Source: Nocardioides sp. Root1257
Lineage (GTDB): Bacteria; Actinomycetota; Actinomycetes; Propionibacteriales; Nocardioidaceae
Assembly: GCF_001425175.1 (NCBI RefSeq)
Contig: NZ_LMDV01000008.1
Coordinates: 853,494-917,493 of the forward strand
Reading direction: 5' to 3'
Length of the DNA: 64,000 nucleotides
The translations under genes and the position numbers were made by a program. Positions within the stretch are counted from its first letter, which is position 1, and every line of letters starts with the position of its first letter. Below the pieces are notes generated by a model, which was not told the DNA's origin, ran no database searches, and was given only the letters and a program-made list of their open reading frames with translations. Positions 51,315 through 62,710 of this stretch are shown here, in pieces.

Positions 51315-51947
51315 ATGCCGATTGACGCTCGATCCCGGGTCGAGGACCTGCGCGTCCCCGCTGAGCATCGTCTGCTCGGCCTGGACAAGCGGTCCTTCCC
51401 CTACGCGCTCTTCGTCGTCGGGGTCTTCATCCTCGCGACGGTCGTGATCCCGCGCATCGACAAGGCGATCGACTGGGACGACCCGGTGCGGGCGGGCGAC
51501 CAGCTGGCGTTGCCCGCGGGCATCGTCCTGACCCCGGCTGTCGGCTGGCAGGTCGAGAGCGGCCAGCGGGTGGCGGACGACCCCGAGGTCGGCAAGACGG
51601 CCCAGATCGTCCTGGTCGACGACGGCGTCACCTTCGCGGTCTCGGCCGACGCCTTCGACGGTACGCCGGCCGAGCTGATCGACCAGGTCGACAAGGTCAC
51701 CAGCGGCACGAGCGATCCGTCCTTCGAGGTCTCGGGCGACCCGTCGACCGTGACCACGACGGCTGGGAACGTCGGCGTCATCCAGGGTTACAGCAGCGTG
51801 CGCGGCGACGGCGTGGTCGCAGCCTTCGTCATCGACGGCACCGGCCTGAAGATCACGGCGTACGGGCCTCCGGCCGAGCTGGCCGACGCGAACGAGGAGA
51901 TCGACGCGATGATCGCCAGCATCGGCGTCCCGGACGGGAGGCCGTGA
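51315..51947 (+). CDS. Single-span membrane protein, partner of PrsW gene
   Basis: This 210-residue protein has a cytoplasmic N-terminus, one membrane helix (about 28-46: YALFVVGVFILATVVIP) and an outside domain of about 150 residues with beta strands (VESGQRVADDPEVGKTAQIVL). No family recognised. The stop overlaps the start region of the PrsW gene, so they are one operon; it could be a substrate or partner of that protease (inference). Confidence 0.75.
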   Translation: MPIDARSRVEDLRVPAEHRLLGLDKRSFPYALFVVGVFILATVVIPRIDKAIDWDDPVRAGDQLALPAGIVLTPAVGWQVESGQRVADDPEVGKTAQIVLVDDGVTFAVSADAFDGTPAELIDQVDKVTSGTSDPSFEVSGDPSTVTTTAGNVGVIQGYSSVRGDGVVAAFVIDGTGLKITAYGPPAELADANEEIDAMIASIGVPDGRP

Positions 51948-53122
51948 TGACCAGCCAGACGATCGACCCACGGACGGTCCAGGCGGAGGCGCTCGAGCTC
52001 TCGGCCTGGGGTGAGCGCTTCCGGTTCGTGCAGCCGCACAACCTGTGCTTCTGGGTCTACCTGTGGCTGAGCGGGGTCGGGATCTTCCAGGCCTGGTCCT
52101 TCTTCGACCCCGAGATCGGCTTCTACGCCGACGCGTTCGCGATCTCGGCCGTGCTGTGCACGCTCTTCGGCGCCGCGTGGTGGGCGTGGCTCCGCCACAT
52201 CGACCGCTGGGAGCGGCAGCCGGTCGGACTCGTCGTCGCCGGTGTCGTCTGGGGCGCGATCGCGGCCACCTTCGGCTTCGCGATGACGGTCAACACCGCC
52301 ATGCTCAGCATCTACGCCAAGCTGTTCGGCCAGGACTGGGCGACCAGCTGGGCCGCCGGCGCCACCGCCCCCTTCACGGAGGAGGCGGCCAAGCTCTGCG
52401 GGTTCGTCCTCCTGATGGGTCTCGCTCCGCGCCTGGTGCGGACGGCCAACGACGGCCTCGTGATCGGTGCCTTCATCGGGCTCGGCTTCGCCGCCTTCGA
52501 GGACTTCCTGTATGCCGCCAACTCGGCCAGCGACGCCTTCGGGACCGATCCGGTCGTGCACGCCGTGCAGATCTCCTTCACCCGCTTCGGCGTCGGCTTC
52601 ATCTCGCACCCGCTCTTCAGTGCGCTGGTCTGCAGTGGTGCCGTCTACGTGATCGGCACCGCAGCCCAGCCGCGCCGCGTGCTCCGCGGGCTCGGGTTCA
52701 TCCTCGCGGGGATGTTCCTCCACTTCACCTGGGACGACGCCGGCGGTCTGGGGCAGGGCAACGGCCTGCTGCTGCTGGCGGTGATGGCCCTCTCCGCTGC
52801 GACCGGGTTCACGATCCTGGCCGTGGCCTTCCGTGCGGCCGGGCCCCGGGAGCACCAGTTCGTCCGGGACATCCTGGCTCCCGAGATCGCGGCGGGGACC
52901 GTCACGTCCGAGGAGGTCGAGGCGGTCGTCGACAGGGTCGAGCGCAAGCGCTTCACGAAGGCCGCCCCCAGCCATCGCGCCAAGAAGGCGCGCAAGCACC
53001 TGCGACGCGCGATCCTCGACCTCACCCACGACGTGGCCGAGGCGGACGGTGCCGACACGCCGAAGGTCCAGCACGCCCGGGCCGAGGTGGCACGTATCAG
53101 GACGCTCGCGGCAGGCTCCTGA
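51947..53122 (+). CDS. PrsW-family intramembrane metalloprotease
   Basis: This 391-residue membrane protein has eight or nine helices and the PrsW motifs: APFTEEAAKLCGFVLL (EExxK), GFAAFEDFLYAANS, ISHPLFSALV and GMFLHFTWDDAGG, whose Glu and His bind the metal. PrsW proteases cut membrane anti-sigma factors or other single-span proteins. The basic C-terminal region (about 300-391) is cytoplasmic. ATG 51947 is preceded by GGGAGG 5 nt upstream; GTG 51944 is the alternative. Confidence 0.9.
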   Translation: MTSQTIDPRTVQAEALELSAWGERFRFVQPHNLCFWVYLWLSGVGIFQAWSFFDPEIGFYADAFAISAVLCTLFGAAWWAWLRHIDRWERQPVGLVVAGVVWGAIAATFGFAMTVNTAMLSIYAKLFGQDWATSWAAGATAPFTEEAAKLCGFVLLMGLAPRLVRTANDGLVIGAFIGLGFAAFEDFLYAANSASDAFGTDPVVHAVQISFTRFGVGFISHPLFSALVCSGAVYVIGTAAQPRRVLRGLGFILAGMFLHFTWDDAGGLGQGNGLLLLAVMALSAATGFTILAVAFRAAGPREHQFVRDILAPEIAAGTVTSEEVEAVVDRVERKRFTKAAPSHRAKKARKHLRRAILDLTHDVAEADGADTPKVQHARAEVARIRTLAAGS

Positions 53123-53127
53123 GCGAC

Positions 53128-53286
53128 ATGCAGACCACCGCGGACCGACGTCACGCCTGGCGCACCCTCTCCCTCGCCGAGAAGCAGCGCCGGCTCGCCG
53201 GGTTGCGCCAGCGTCAGCAGCAGCAGGTCGCTCGCGACGTGCGGGTGCTGACAGACTTGGCCCATGGAGCAACGACGCCTCGGTAG
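53128..53286 (+). CDS. Possible 52-residue basic helical protein
   Basis: This short frame starts at ATG 53128, 5 bp after the PrsW stop, and encodes a Gln/Arg-rich helix (LAEKQRRLAGLRQRQQQQ). It overlaps the first 23 bp of the aldo/keto reductase gene. Coding is plausible from position only; no family is recognised. Confidence 0.4.
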   Translation: MQTTADRRHAWRTLSLAEKQRRLAGLRQRQQQQVARDVRVLTDLAHGATTPR

Positions 53287-54265
53287 GACTGACCACGACG
53301 TCTCGGTGATCGGGCTCGGCACCTGGCAGCTCGGCGCCGACTGGGGTGACGTCTCCGAAGGCGACGCCCTGGCCGTGCTCGAGGCCTCGGTCGAGGCCGG
53401 CGTGACCTTCTTCGACACCGCCGACGTGTACGGCGACGGGCGCAGCGAGCAGGTCATCGGGAAGTTCCTCACGACCACTCGCTCATCGGGGGCGAGCATC
53501 ACGGTCGCGACCAAGATGGGCCGCCGGCTGGACCAGGTGCCCGAGAACTACTCGCTCGACAACTTCCGCGCCTGGACCGACCGGTCGCGGCGCAACCTCG
53601 GTGTCGACGCCCTCGACCTGGTGCAGCTGCACTGCCCACCGAGCGCGACCGTCGACGCGGACGCGACGTACGACGCCCTCGACACGCTGGTCGCGGAGGG
53701 CGCGATCGCGGCGTACGGGCTGAGCGTCGAGACCTGCGACCAGGCGCTGTCCGCGATCGCGCGACCGCACGTCGCGTCGATCCAGATCATCCTCAACGCG
53801 TTCCGGCTCAAGCCGCTCGACGCGGTGCTGCCGGCGGCGCAGGAGGCCGGGGTCGCGATCATCGCGCGGGTGCCGCTGGCCTCCGGGCTGCTGTCGGGCA
53901 AGTACGACGAGCACACCACCTTCGCCGCCGACGACCACCGCGCCTACAACCGCGACGGCAGTGCGTTCGACGTGGGCGAGACGTTCTCGGGGGTGGACTA
54001 CGCGACCGGGGTGCGGGCGGCCCGCGAGTTCGTGGAGCTCATCGACGAGGCCGGGCCCACCGGGCTCAGCCCCGCCGAGGTCGCGCTGGCCTGGGCGTGG
54101 CAGCAGCCGGGTGTCACCACGGTGATCCCGGGTGCCCGCAACGGCGGCCAGGCGCGGGCCAACGCCGCCGCCGGCGACGCCGACCCGCTGCCGGAGCCGC
54201 TGCTCGAGGGCGTCCGCCGCATCTACGACGAGCACTTCCGAGCAGCGGTCCACGGTCGCTGGTAG
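53264..54265 (+). CDS. Aldo/keto reductase
   Basis: This 333-residue TIM-barrel NADPH enzyme has the catalytic Asp and Tyr in FFDTADVYGDGRSE, Lys in VATKMGRR and His in DLVQLHCPPS, and the NADPH-binding end VIPGARNGGQARANAAA. Substrate is unknown. It starts at ATG 53264; CAGACT lies 6 nt upstream, so the mRNA may be leaderless. A strong hairpin spans its stop codon. Confidence 0.93.
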   Translation: MEQRRLGRTDHDVSVIGLGTWQLGADWGDVSEGDALAVLEASVEAGVTFFDTADVYGDGRSEQVIGKFLTTTRSSGASITVATKMGRRLDQVPENYSLDNFRAWTDRSRRNLGVDALDLVQLHCPPSATVDADATYDALDTLVAEGAIAAYGLSVETCDQALSAIARPHVASIQIILNAFRLKPLDAVLPAAQEAGVAIIARVPLASGLLSGKYDEHTTFAADDHRAYNRDGSAFDVGETFSGVDYATGVRAAREFVELIDEAGPTGLSPAEVALAWAWQQPGVTTVIPGARNGGQARANAAAGDADPLPEPLLEGVRRIYDEHFRAAVHGRW

Positions 54266-54287
54266 GGGACGTTCCAGCGACCGTGGA
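54249..54287 (+). terminator. Terminator spanning the aldo/keto reductase stop
   Basis: A perfect 14-bp stem (54249-54262 with 54274-54287) has the TAG stop in its 11-nt loop. Confidence 0.75.
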
Positions 54288-54294
54288 TCACGGA

Positions 54295-54453
54295 TCAGGC
54301 CAGCTGCTTGCGCAGTCGCGCGTGCCGCTGGAAGCGGCGCTGGCGGCGACGCAGGTCGCTGCGCCGTCCGCGGACCGCGCCGTACTGGTCCACGTCGAGG
54401 GCGGCGAGCATCAGGGCGGCAGTCGGGTCGGCGATCGAGATCGAGGCGATCAT
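54295..54453 (-). CDS. Small 52-residue protein with basic C-terminus
   Basis: This short gene starts at ATG 54451-54453 with AAGGAG (minus strand, 54468-54463) 8 nt upstream, a good ribosome site. The product has a mildly hydrophobic N-terminus (MIASISIADPTAALMLAALD) and a very basic second half (RRSDLRRRQRRFQRHARL). No family recognised. It is divergent from the copper ATPase gene. Confidence 0.5.
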   Translation of the reverse strand: MIASISIADPTAALMLAALDVDQYGAVRGRRSDLRRRQRRFQRHARLRKQLA

Positions 54454-54578
54454 CGTCATCACTCCTTGGTGTGTCAGTGACCCCAAGGTGCTCGTCTGAG
54501 GCACCTCGCCACATCGGACGTACGGCGTAGATCACGCCCGCACGCCCCGACCCAGGTACCTCAGAGCGACCCGCGGGG

Positions 54579-54607
54579 TTGAGTCATATACCCCCAGGGG
54601 GTACCTT
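54579..54607 (+). promoter_or_regulatory. Copper-ATPase promoter with CsoR-like operator in the spacer
   Basis: TTGAGT (54579-54584) and TACCTT (54602-54607) are 17 bp apart and the -10 ends 6 nt before the GTG start (leaderless). The spacer holds TACCCCCAGGGGGTA (54589-54603), a perfect palindrome about its central A, of the CsoR/RicR type. Confidence 0.8.
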
Positions 54608-54613
54608 GGCCGG

Positions 54614-57727
<3,114 letters not shown>

Positions 57728-57734
57728 GAACGAC

Positions 57735-58157
57735 TCAGAGGCGGTCGAGCAGCTTGCGCTTGGCCTCGTCGAACTCGGCGGGGCTCAGCACGCCGGCGTC
57801 GCGCAGGCGGGCGAGCCGCTCGAGCTCCTCGAGCGGCGTCGGCGCGTGCCCCTCGGCGGGCGGCTCGTCGGGGGCGGGCTCGGCGCGCGCCACCAGGGTG
57901 CGCAGCGCGTCGGCCATCGGCCGGACGTCGGCCTTCGGGATCCGGGAGAAGACCAGCCGGTCCTCGCCGATCGAGACGGTGAGGTAGCCGGTCATCAGGC
58001 CGACCTGCTCCTCGACCTGGGTGATCCGGTGGAACGGCACGTCGTGGCGCGGCACGGCCTCGTCGCCGATCCGGACGACGAGCCTCTCGTCGGTGAGCTC
58101 CAGGTGGGCCGGCATGCCGTCCAGGCTGCCGGTCGCCGTACGACTCTCCTCGTCCAC
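57735..58157 (-). CDS. PH-like domain protein with C-terminal SHOCT domain
   Basis: This 140-residue protein has a bacterial PH-like domain (about 10-92: HLELTDERLVVRIGDEAVPR, VGLMTGYLTVSIGEDRLVF) and a SHOCT domain (about 110-140: LEELERLARLRDAGVLSPAEFDEAKRKLL, split here for brevity). Such proteins often bind membranes or oligomerise. It starts with GTG 58155-58157 and is convergent with the copper ATPase, 7 bp between stops. Confidence 0.82.
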   Translation of the reverse strand: MDEESRTATGSLDGMPAHLELTDERLVVRIGDEAVPRHDVPFHRITQVEEQVGLMTGYLTVSIGEDRLVFSRIPKADVRPMADALRTLVARAEPAPDEPPAEGHAPTPLEELERLARLRDAGVLSPAEFDEAKRKLLDRL

Positions 58158-58187
58158 GTCCGAAGCCTACGGCTACTCTTGGAGGCG

Positions 58188-58613
58188 ATGAGCGAGCCGG
58201 AGTACTGCGACCTGTGTGACCTCCCGCGGAGCACCTGCATCCACGGCAACCCCCCGCCCCCGCCTCCCCCCGCTGCCTCCCGCGCGAGCACGCCGCGGGC
58301 GACGCCGGTGACCCGCCGCAAGGTGGCCCCGACGAGCGAGCCGGCCCGCGCCGTACCCCGCAAGTGGACGCCGCCGGACGCCTTCAGGCTCGTGATCCTC
58401 GAGGTGCTCGGGGAGCACGGCGGCAGCCTCGACCAGGACGACCTCTTCGAGGCGCTCGAGACGGCGATGGGGGAGCGGCTGACCACGGCCGACCACGACA
58501 AGACCCCCGAGGGCGAGCTGCGCTGGCGCTACGCCGCCCGCCGGGCCCGCCAGGCGCTGGTCTCCGAGGGCGTGATGACCAAGGGTCAGCCGGGCGTCTG
58601 GTCCCTGGCCTGA
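58188..58613 (+). CDS. Cys-motif protein with winged-helix C-terminus, unknown
   Basis: This 141-residue protein starts with a possible zinc motif (CDLCDLPRSTCIHG), has a Pro-rich linker (seven Pro in a row, about 22-30) and a C-terminal domain (about 62-141: AFRLVILEVLGEHGG, RWRYAARRARQALVSEG) that looks like the winged-helix Mrr-N-like fold. It may bind nucleic acid. TACTCT (58174-58179) lies 8 nt before the ATG, so a leaderless mRNA is likely; the GGAGG between is too close to the ATG to be a good ribosome site. Confidence 0.72.
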   Translation: MSEPEYCDLCDLPRSTCIHGNPPPPPPPAASRASTPRATPVTRRKVAPTSEPARAVPRKWTPPDAFRLVILEVLGEHGGSLDQDDLFEALETAMGERLTTADHDKTPEGELRWRYAARRARQALVSEGVMTKGQPGVWSLA

Positions 58614-58638
58614 TCCCTGGCCTCGAGCCCGCGCTCCG

Positions 58639-58714
58639 GCTGTAACGCCGGGTTATGTGCTGTTCCCACGGTGTTGCAACCGGGTGGGAACAGTCTGTAA
58701 CCCGGCGTTACAGC
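58639..58714. repeat. 76-bp nested palindrome between convergent genes
   Basis: All parts are centred on one point (58676.5): GTTGCAAC in the centre (58673-58680), CTGTTCCCAC with its inverted copy (58660-58669 and 58684-58693) and a 16-bp arm CTGTAACGCCGGGTTA with its inverted copy (58640-58655 and 58698-58713), separated by 3- and 4-bp mismatches. It could be a bidirectional terminator, but its size and symmetry are unusual. Confidence 0.85.
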
Positions 58715-58728
58715 TGACGGCGCCGGCC

Positions 58729-59358
58729 TCACGGGACGACCGAGGAGCCCTCCGGGAGCGGTTGGCGGCCGGTGAGGGCGAGCAGCACGTCGACGCCGAG
58801 CCCCTGTCGCAGGGCGCTGGCGCTGGCGAGGGCCAGGGTGTCGGCCAGGGCATCGGTCGGCGGCGCGAAGTCGAGGCCCGTGGCGCGGGCGATGTCGAGG
58901 CAGTGCACGGTCAGCTCGAAGGTGCGCGTCGGCAGGTAGTCGCTCACGCGCATCCCGCCGCCCGCGGTCGTGACCACCGCGTCCTCGCCCTCCAGCATGT
59001 CGAGGGCGAGCAGCGCCTCCTCGCGCTGGCCGCGCAGCGCCGCCACCGGGTCAGCGCCCAGGGCAACGCCCGCCTCGATGCCGCGCTGGTGGATCGCGTC
59101 GCGCGCCGCCCCGTGGGCCAGCAGGCTCACGACGGCGAAGTAGTCGGCCGCGTCCTCGGTCTCGACCGCCTCGGCCCGGGTGGTCAGGTACGTCGCCACG
59201 GTGACCAGCGAGCGCCCGGTGTGCCCGATCAGCGCGCGCAGGTCCCAGGTGCCGAGGCCCGCCTCGGCGTACCTCTCGAGCGGCACCCGGGCGGCCAGGT
59301 CGAGGAAGGCGTCGACCGCCAGCTCGTACGTCGCGCGGGTCTCCTGAAGTCGGGTCAT
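58729..59358 (-). CDS. DinB / maleylpyruvate-isomerase-like protein
   Basis: This 209-residue protein is a four-helix DinB-type protein of the mycothiol-dependent isomerase group (TIGR03083-like). Typical are LGTWDLRALIGHTGRSLVTV near the start with His for metal binding and the late TFELTVHCLDIARATGL with the second His. These enzymes use or move mycothiol. It starts at ATG 59356-59358, 12 bp from a 67-bp inverted repeat. Confidence 0.85.
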   Translation of the reverse strand: MTRLQETRATYELAVDAFLDLAARVPLERYAEAGLGTWDLRALIGHTGRSLVTVATYLTTRAEAVETEDAADYFAVVSLLAHGAARDAIHQRGIEAGVALGADPVAALRGQREEALLALDMLEGEDAVVTTAGGGMRVSDYLPTRTFELTVHCLDIARATGLDFAPPTDALADTLALASASALRQGLGVDVLLALTGRQPLPEGSSVVP

Positions 59359-59370
59359 GCCTCCATCGTC

Positions 59371-59437
59371 GGGGTAGTCCCTGACGGAACGGCCCGGTTT
59401 CTCGCTCAGCGAGAGCCATTCCGTCAGGGACTACCCC
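59371..59437. repeat. 67-bp inverted repeat with 19-bp perfect arms
   Basis: GGGGTAGTCCCTGACGGAA (59371-59389) is perfectly inverted at 59419-59437. Inside, CTCGCT-C-AGCGAG (59401-59413) forms a second small hairpin. It lies 12 bp upstream of the DinB-like start, where a terminator would not be expected. It could be a small mobile-type repeat or a regulatory hairpin. Confidence 0.85.
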
Positions 59438-59507
59438 GGAGCCGCGGCCGAAGGTAAAGCCTGAAAGTCGTAGGTGTGACGGCGGTAACACCCGGGTATG
59501 GAGGTCC

Positions 59508-59521
59508 TGTAACCGGTTTCA
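59508..59521. promoter_or_regulatory. LacI-type operator of the sugar ABC operon
   Basis: TGTAACCGGTTTCA is symmetric at 12 of 14 positions with a central CG, the usual LacI-family half-site layout (AACCGGTT core). It is 22 bp before the lacI-type start, fitting autoregulation. Confidence 0.75.
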
Positions 59522-59543
59522 TCACTCGGGAGGTGACGAACGG

Positions 59544-60524
59544 ATGCGGGCTACGATCCGCGATGTCGCACGTGAGGCGGGCGTCTCGATCGCCACGGTC
59601 TCGCGGGTGATGCGCGACTCCGCCGCCGTCCGGCCGGCCACCCGCGACCGGGTCCGGGCCGCGGCGGACGCGCTCGAGTTCGTGCCGAGCCAGCTCGGCC
59701 GCCAGCTCGCGGAGCGCCGCCACGCCGCCAACGGCATCGTCTTCCCGGACCTGTCGGGTCCCTACTACGCCGAGGTCGTGCTCGGCTACGAGACCGTCGC
59801 CGCCGAGCTCGGCCGGTCCGTCCTCATCCTCTCGACGCGCGGCCGCGACGACGCGGACGACGCCGTCCACGCGATGGCCGAGCGCTGCGACGGGTTGGTG
59901 ATCCTCGGCCGCACCGTCTCCGACGCCAGCGTCGAGCGGCTCGCCGCCCGCGGCGCCAACGTCGTGCTCGTCGCCCGCCCGCCCGTCGGCGGTGTCGACT
60001 CCGTCAACGCGGAGAGCCGCACCAGCGCTCGCGCGCTCACCCAGCACCTCCTGGACCTCGGCGCCCGCCGCCTGGTCTTCGTCGGGGACCCCTCGACCTC
60101 CCCCGACGTGGCCGAGCGCTTCGCCGGGGTCCAGGAGGTATCACAGGAGGTTGAGCTCCACCACGTCGACGACCTCGACGAGACCGCGGGCGCGCACCTT
60201 GTCGGTGACTACCTGACCCGCGCCCTGCCCGACGCCTTCGTCTGCGCCAACGACGAGCTGGCGCTGGGCATGCTCGGCCGGCTCCAGGCCGCCGGCGTCG
60301 ACATCCCCGGCCGGGTCAAGGTGACCGGCTGGGACGACGTGATGGCCGCGCGGTACGCCGGCCTCACCACCGTGCGCCAGCCGATGCGCGAGCTCGGCGC
60401 CACCGCCGCCCGGCTCCTCGACGAGCTCATCTCGGGCAGCCGCACGCAGCCACGTCACGACGAGCTCCCCACGGAGCTCGTGATCCGCCGCACCACCACC
60501 CTCGGGAAGGAACCACTTTCATGA
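59544..60524 (+). CDS. LacI-family transcriptional regulator
   Basis: This 326-residue protein has the LacI headpiece (residues 4-50: TIRDVAREAGVSIATVSRVM) and hinge helix, then a periplasmic-binding-protein-like sugar sensor (about 60-320) with NGIVFPDLSGPYYAEV and DAFVCANDELALGML. GGAGGTGA (59529-59536) is 7 nt before the ATG. It overlaps the next gene by 4 bp (ATGA), so it is encoded in the operon it probably represses through the operator at 59508. Confidence 0.94.
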   Translation: MRATIRDVAREAGVSIATVSRVMRDSAAVRPATRDRVRAAADALEFVPSQLGRQLAERRHAANGIVFPDLSGPYYAEVVLGYETVAAELGRSVLILSTRGRDDADDAVHAMAERCDGLVILGRTVSDASVERLAARGANVVLVARPPVGGVDSVNAESRTSARALTQHLLDLGARRLVFVGDPSTSPDVAERFAGVQEVSQEVELHHVDDLDETAGAHLVGDYLTRALPDAFVCANDELALGMLGRLQAAGVDIPGRVKVTGWDDVMAARYAGLTTVRQPMRELGATAARLLDELISGSRTQPRHDELPTELVIRRTTTLGKEPLS

Positions 60525-61801
60525 AGCGCACCACCGCCACCATCGCCGGACTCGCCGTCGCCGGCCTGCTCCTGACCTCCTGCGGACGCAGCGACGACGC
60601 GGGCGCCGGAGGTGAGGCGCAGAGCACCGCGATCGCCGACGGCAAGGCGAAGGGCACCATCGAGGTCTGGGCGATGGGCACCGAGGGGGAGAAGCTCGGC
60701 GACTTCGTCGACGCGTTCGAGGACGCCAACCCCGACGCCGACGTGAAGGTCACGGCGGTGCCGTGGGAGTCGGCGCACGACAAGATCTCCACCGCCATCG
60801 CGGCCGGCAAGGGCCCCGACGTGAGCCTGATCGGCACCACCTGGATGGGCGAGTTCGCCGAGGCCGGCGGGCTGATGCCGACGCCCGAGGGCCTCGTCGA
60901 CGAGGCGGACTACTTCCCGGGCGCCTGGCAGTCGACCGAGGTCGGCGGCACGTCGTACGGCGTGCCGTGGTACGTCGAGACCCGCGTGCTCTTCTACCGC
61001 AAGGACCTCGCGAAGAAGGCCGGCTGGGCCGAGGCGCCGACGAGCTGGGACGACCTCAAGAAGTTCGCCGAGGACCTGAAGTCCAAGGGCGGCGCCAAGT
61101 ACGGCCTCAACCTCCAGCCCGGCCAGACCGGCTCCTGGCAGAGCTACCTGCCGTTCGCGTGGTCGGACGGCGCGACGCTCACCAACGACGACGGCACCGA
61201 GTACACGATCGACTCGCCCGAGATGGCCGAGGCGCTCGACTACTACACGTCGTACTTCGACGACGGCCTCTCGATGACCCGCACGCTCGACCCGGGCGAG
61301 CTCGAGGGCGGCTTCGCCGACGGGAGCATCGGCTCGTTCATCTCCGGGCCGTGGCACACCGGCCTGGTCGAGGACGCCGGTCTCGATGACAGCCAGTACG
61401 CCGTGGCACCGCTGCCCGGCAAGGACGACGGCATGGGTACGTCGTTCGTCGGTGGTGGCGACCTCGCCGTCTTCAAGGACACCGACAACGCCGACGGGGC
61501 CTGGAAGTTCGTGCAGTGGCTGAGCCAGCCCGACGTCCAGCAGGACTTCTACGACGAGGTCGGCGACCTGCCGTCCGTCCAGTCCGCCTGGGACACCGGC
61601 GAGCTCTCGACCGACCCGCAGCTGAAGGTCTTCGGTGAGCAGCTCAAGGAGGCGCAGTCGCCGCCGGCCGTCCCGACCTGGGAGCAGGTCGCGGCCTCGA
61701 TCGACGGGCTCGTCGAGCAGGCCTCGCGCGGCGACCTCTCCGGTGAGGACGCGGTGAAGCAGATGCAGTCGGACGCGCAGTCGATCGGCACCGGGCTCTG
61801 A
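60521..61801 (+). CDS. Sugar ABC transporter solute-binding lipoprotein
   Basis: This 426-residue protein has a lipoprotein signal (lipobox LLTSC at about residues 17-21) and a family-1 extracellular binding fold: GTIEVWAMGTEGEKLGDFVD, YGVPWYVETRVLFYRKDLAKK and GDLAVFKDTDNADGAWKFVQWL. It captures an oligosaccharide for the two permeases encoded next. No ATPase gene is present, so a shared MsiK-type ATPase is likely used (known for actinobacterial sugar ABC systems). GGAAGGAA precedes the start. Confidence 0.94.
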   Translation: MKRTTATIAGLAVAGLLLTSCGRSDDAGAGGEAQSTAIADGKAKGTIEVWAMGTEGEKLGDFVDAFEDANPDADVKVTAVPWESAHDKISTAIAAGKGPDVSLIGTTWMGEFAEAGGLMPTPEGLVDEADYFPGAWQSTEVGGTSYGVPWYVETRVLFYRKDLAKKAGWAEAPTSWDDLKKFAEDLKSKGGAKYGLNLQPGQTGSWQSYLPFAWSDGATLTNDDGTEYTIDSPEMAEALDYYTSYFDDGLSMTRTLDPGELEGGFADGSIGSFISGPWHTGLVEDAGLDDSQYAVAPLPGKDDGMGTSFVGGGDLAVFKDTDNADGAWKFVQWLSQPDVQQDFYDEVGDLPSVQSAWDTGELSTDPQLKVFGEQLKEAQSPPAVPTWEQVAASIDGLVEQASRGDLSGEDAVKQMQSDAQSIGTGL

Positions 61802-61802
61802 C

Positions 61803-62705
61803 ATGTCCGCATCGACAGGTGTCGTGGATCCGACCCGGCGCGGCCAGGCCGTCGCCGGGTGGATCCTCGCGTCGCCGTTCGTGGTGCTCTTCCTGGTGTT
61901 CACCGCGGGCCCCGTGCTCGCCAGCCTCGGGATGAGCTTCACCGACATGCGCAGCACCGACCTGCGCTCGCCGTTCGCGGTGCAGTTCGTCGGGCTCGAC
62001 AACTACGTCGACCTGGTGCAGGACCCGCTGTTCCGCAAGGTCACGCTCAACACGCTGCTCTACCTGGTGCTCGGGGTCCCGCTGACGATGGGCGTGGCGC
62101 TCGCCGTCGCGGTCGGCCTCAACGGGCTGAGCCGTTCCCGCGGCTTCTTCCGGGTCGGCTTCTACCTGCCGGTGGTGACCAGCATCGTCGCGGTCTCGGT
62201 GGTGTGGAAGTACATCCTGCGCGACGAGGGCGGCCTCCTGAACGCCGCGCTCGGCTGGGTCGGGATCAACGGGCCGGCCTGGCTCGACTCCACCTCCACG
62301 GCCCTGCCGTCGCTGGTGGTGATGGCTGCCTGGCGCAACTTCGGCACGCTGATGGTGATCTTCCTGGCCGGCCTCCAGACGGTGCCGCGCGAGCAGGTCG
62401 AGGCCGCCGAGGTCGACGGCGCGTCGGCCTGGAGCCGCTTCCGCTTCATCACCCTGCCGGCGCTGCGGCCGGTGCTGCTGTTCGGCGCGGTCATCACCGG
62501 CATCGGCTACCTCCAGTTCTTCGAGGAGGCCTTCGTGATGACCAAGGGCGGACCGCTGGACTCCACCCGGTCGGTCACCTTCTTCACGTTCGACCAGTTC
62601 GGCTACGGCAACTACGGGTACGCCGCCGCCGCCAGCTACCTGCTGTTCCTGGCGATCGTGCTCCTCACCTTCTTCCAGTTCCGCCTGCTGCGGACCAAGG
62701 ACTGA
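61803..62705 (+). CDS. Sugar ABC transporter permease (MalF/UgpA type)
   Basis: This 300-residue permease has six membrane helices and the EAA loop VEAAEVDGASAWSRFRFITLP for contact with the ATPase. The start ATG 61803 is 1 bp after the binding-protein stop. It forms the first half of the channel for the oligosaccharide. Confidence 0.94.
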   Translation: MSASTGVVDPTRRGQAVAGWILASPFVVLFLVFTAGPVLASLGMSFTDMRSTDLRSPFAVQFVGLDNYVDLVQDPLFRKVTLNTLLYLVLGVPLTMGVALAVAVGLNGLSRSRGFFRVGFYLPVVTSIVAVSVVWKYILRDEGGLLNAALGWVGINGPAWLDSTSTALPSLVVMAAWRNFGTLMVIFLAGLQTVPREQVEAAEVDGASAWSRFRFITLPALRPVLLFGAVITGIGYLQFFEEAFVMTKGGPLDSTRSVTFFTFDQFGYGNYGYAAAASYLLFLAIVLLTFFQFRLLRTKD

Positions 62706-62710
62706 TCGCC

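Noticed and set aside
59485..59500. GGTAACACCCGGGTAT near the lacI-type gene as a second copy of the 58640 palindrome arm
   Set aside because: It aligns only with gaps and has no inverted partner, so similarity is probably chance.
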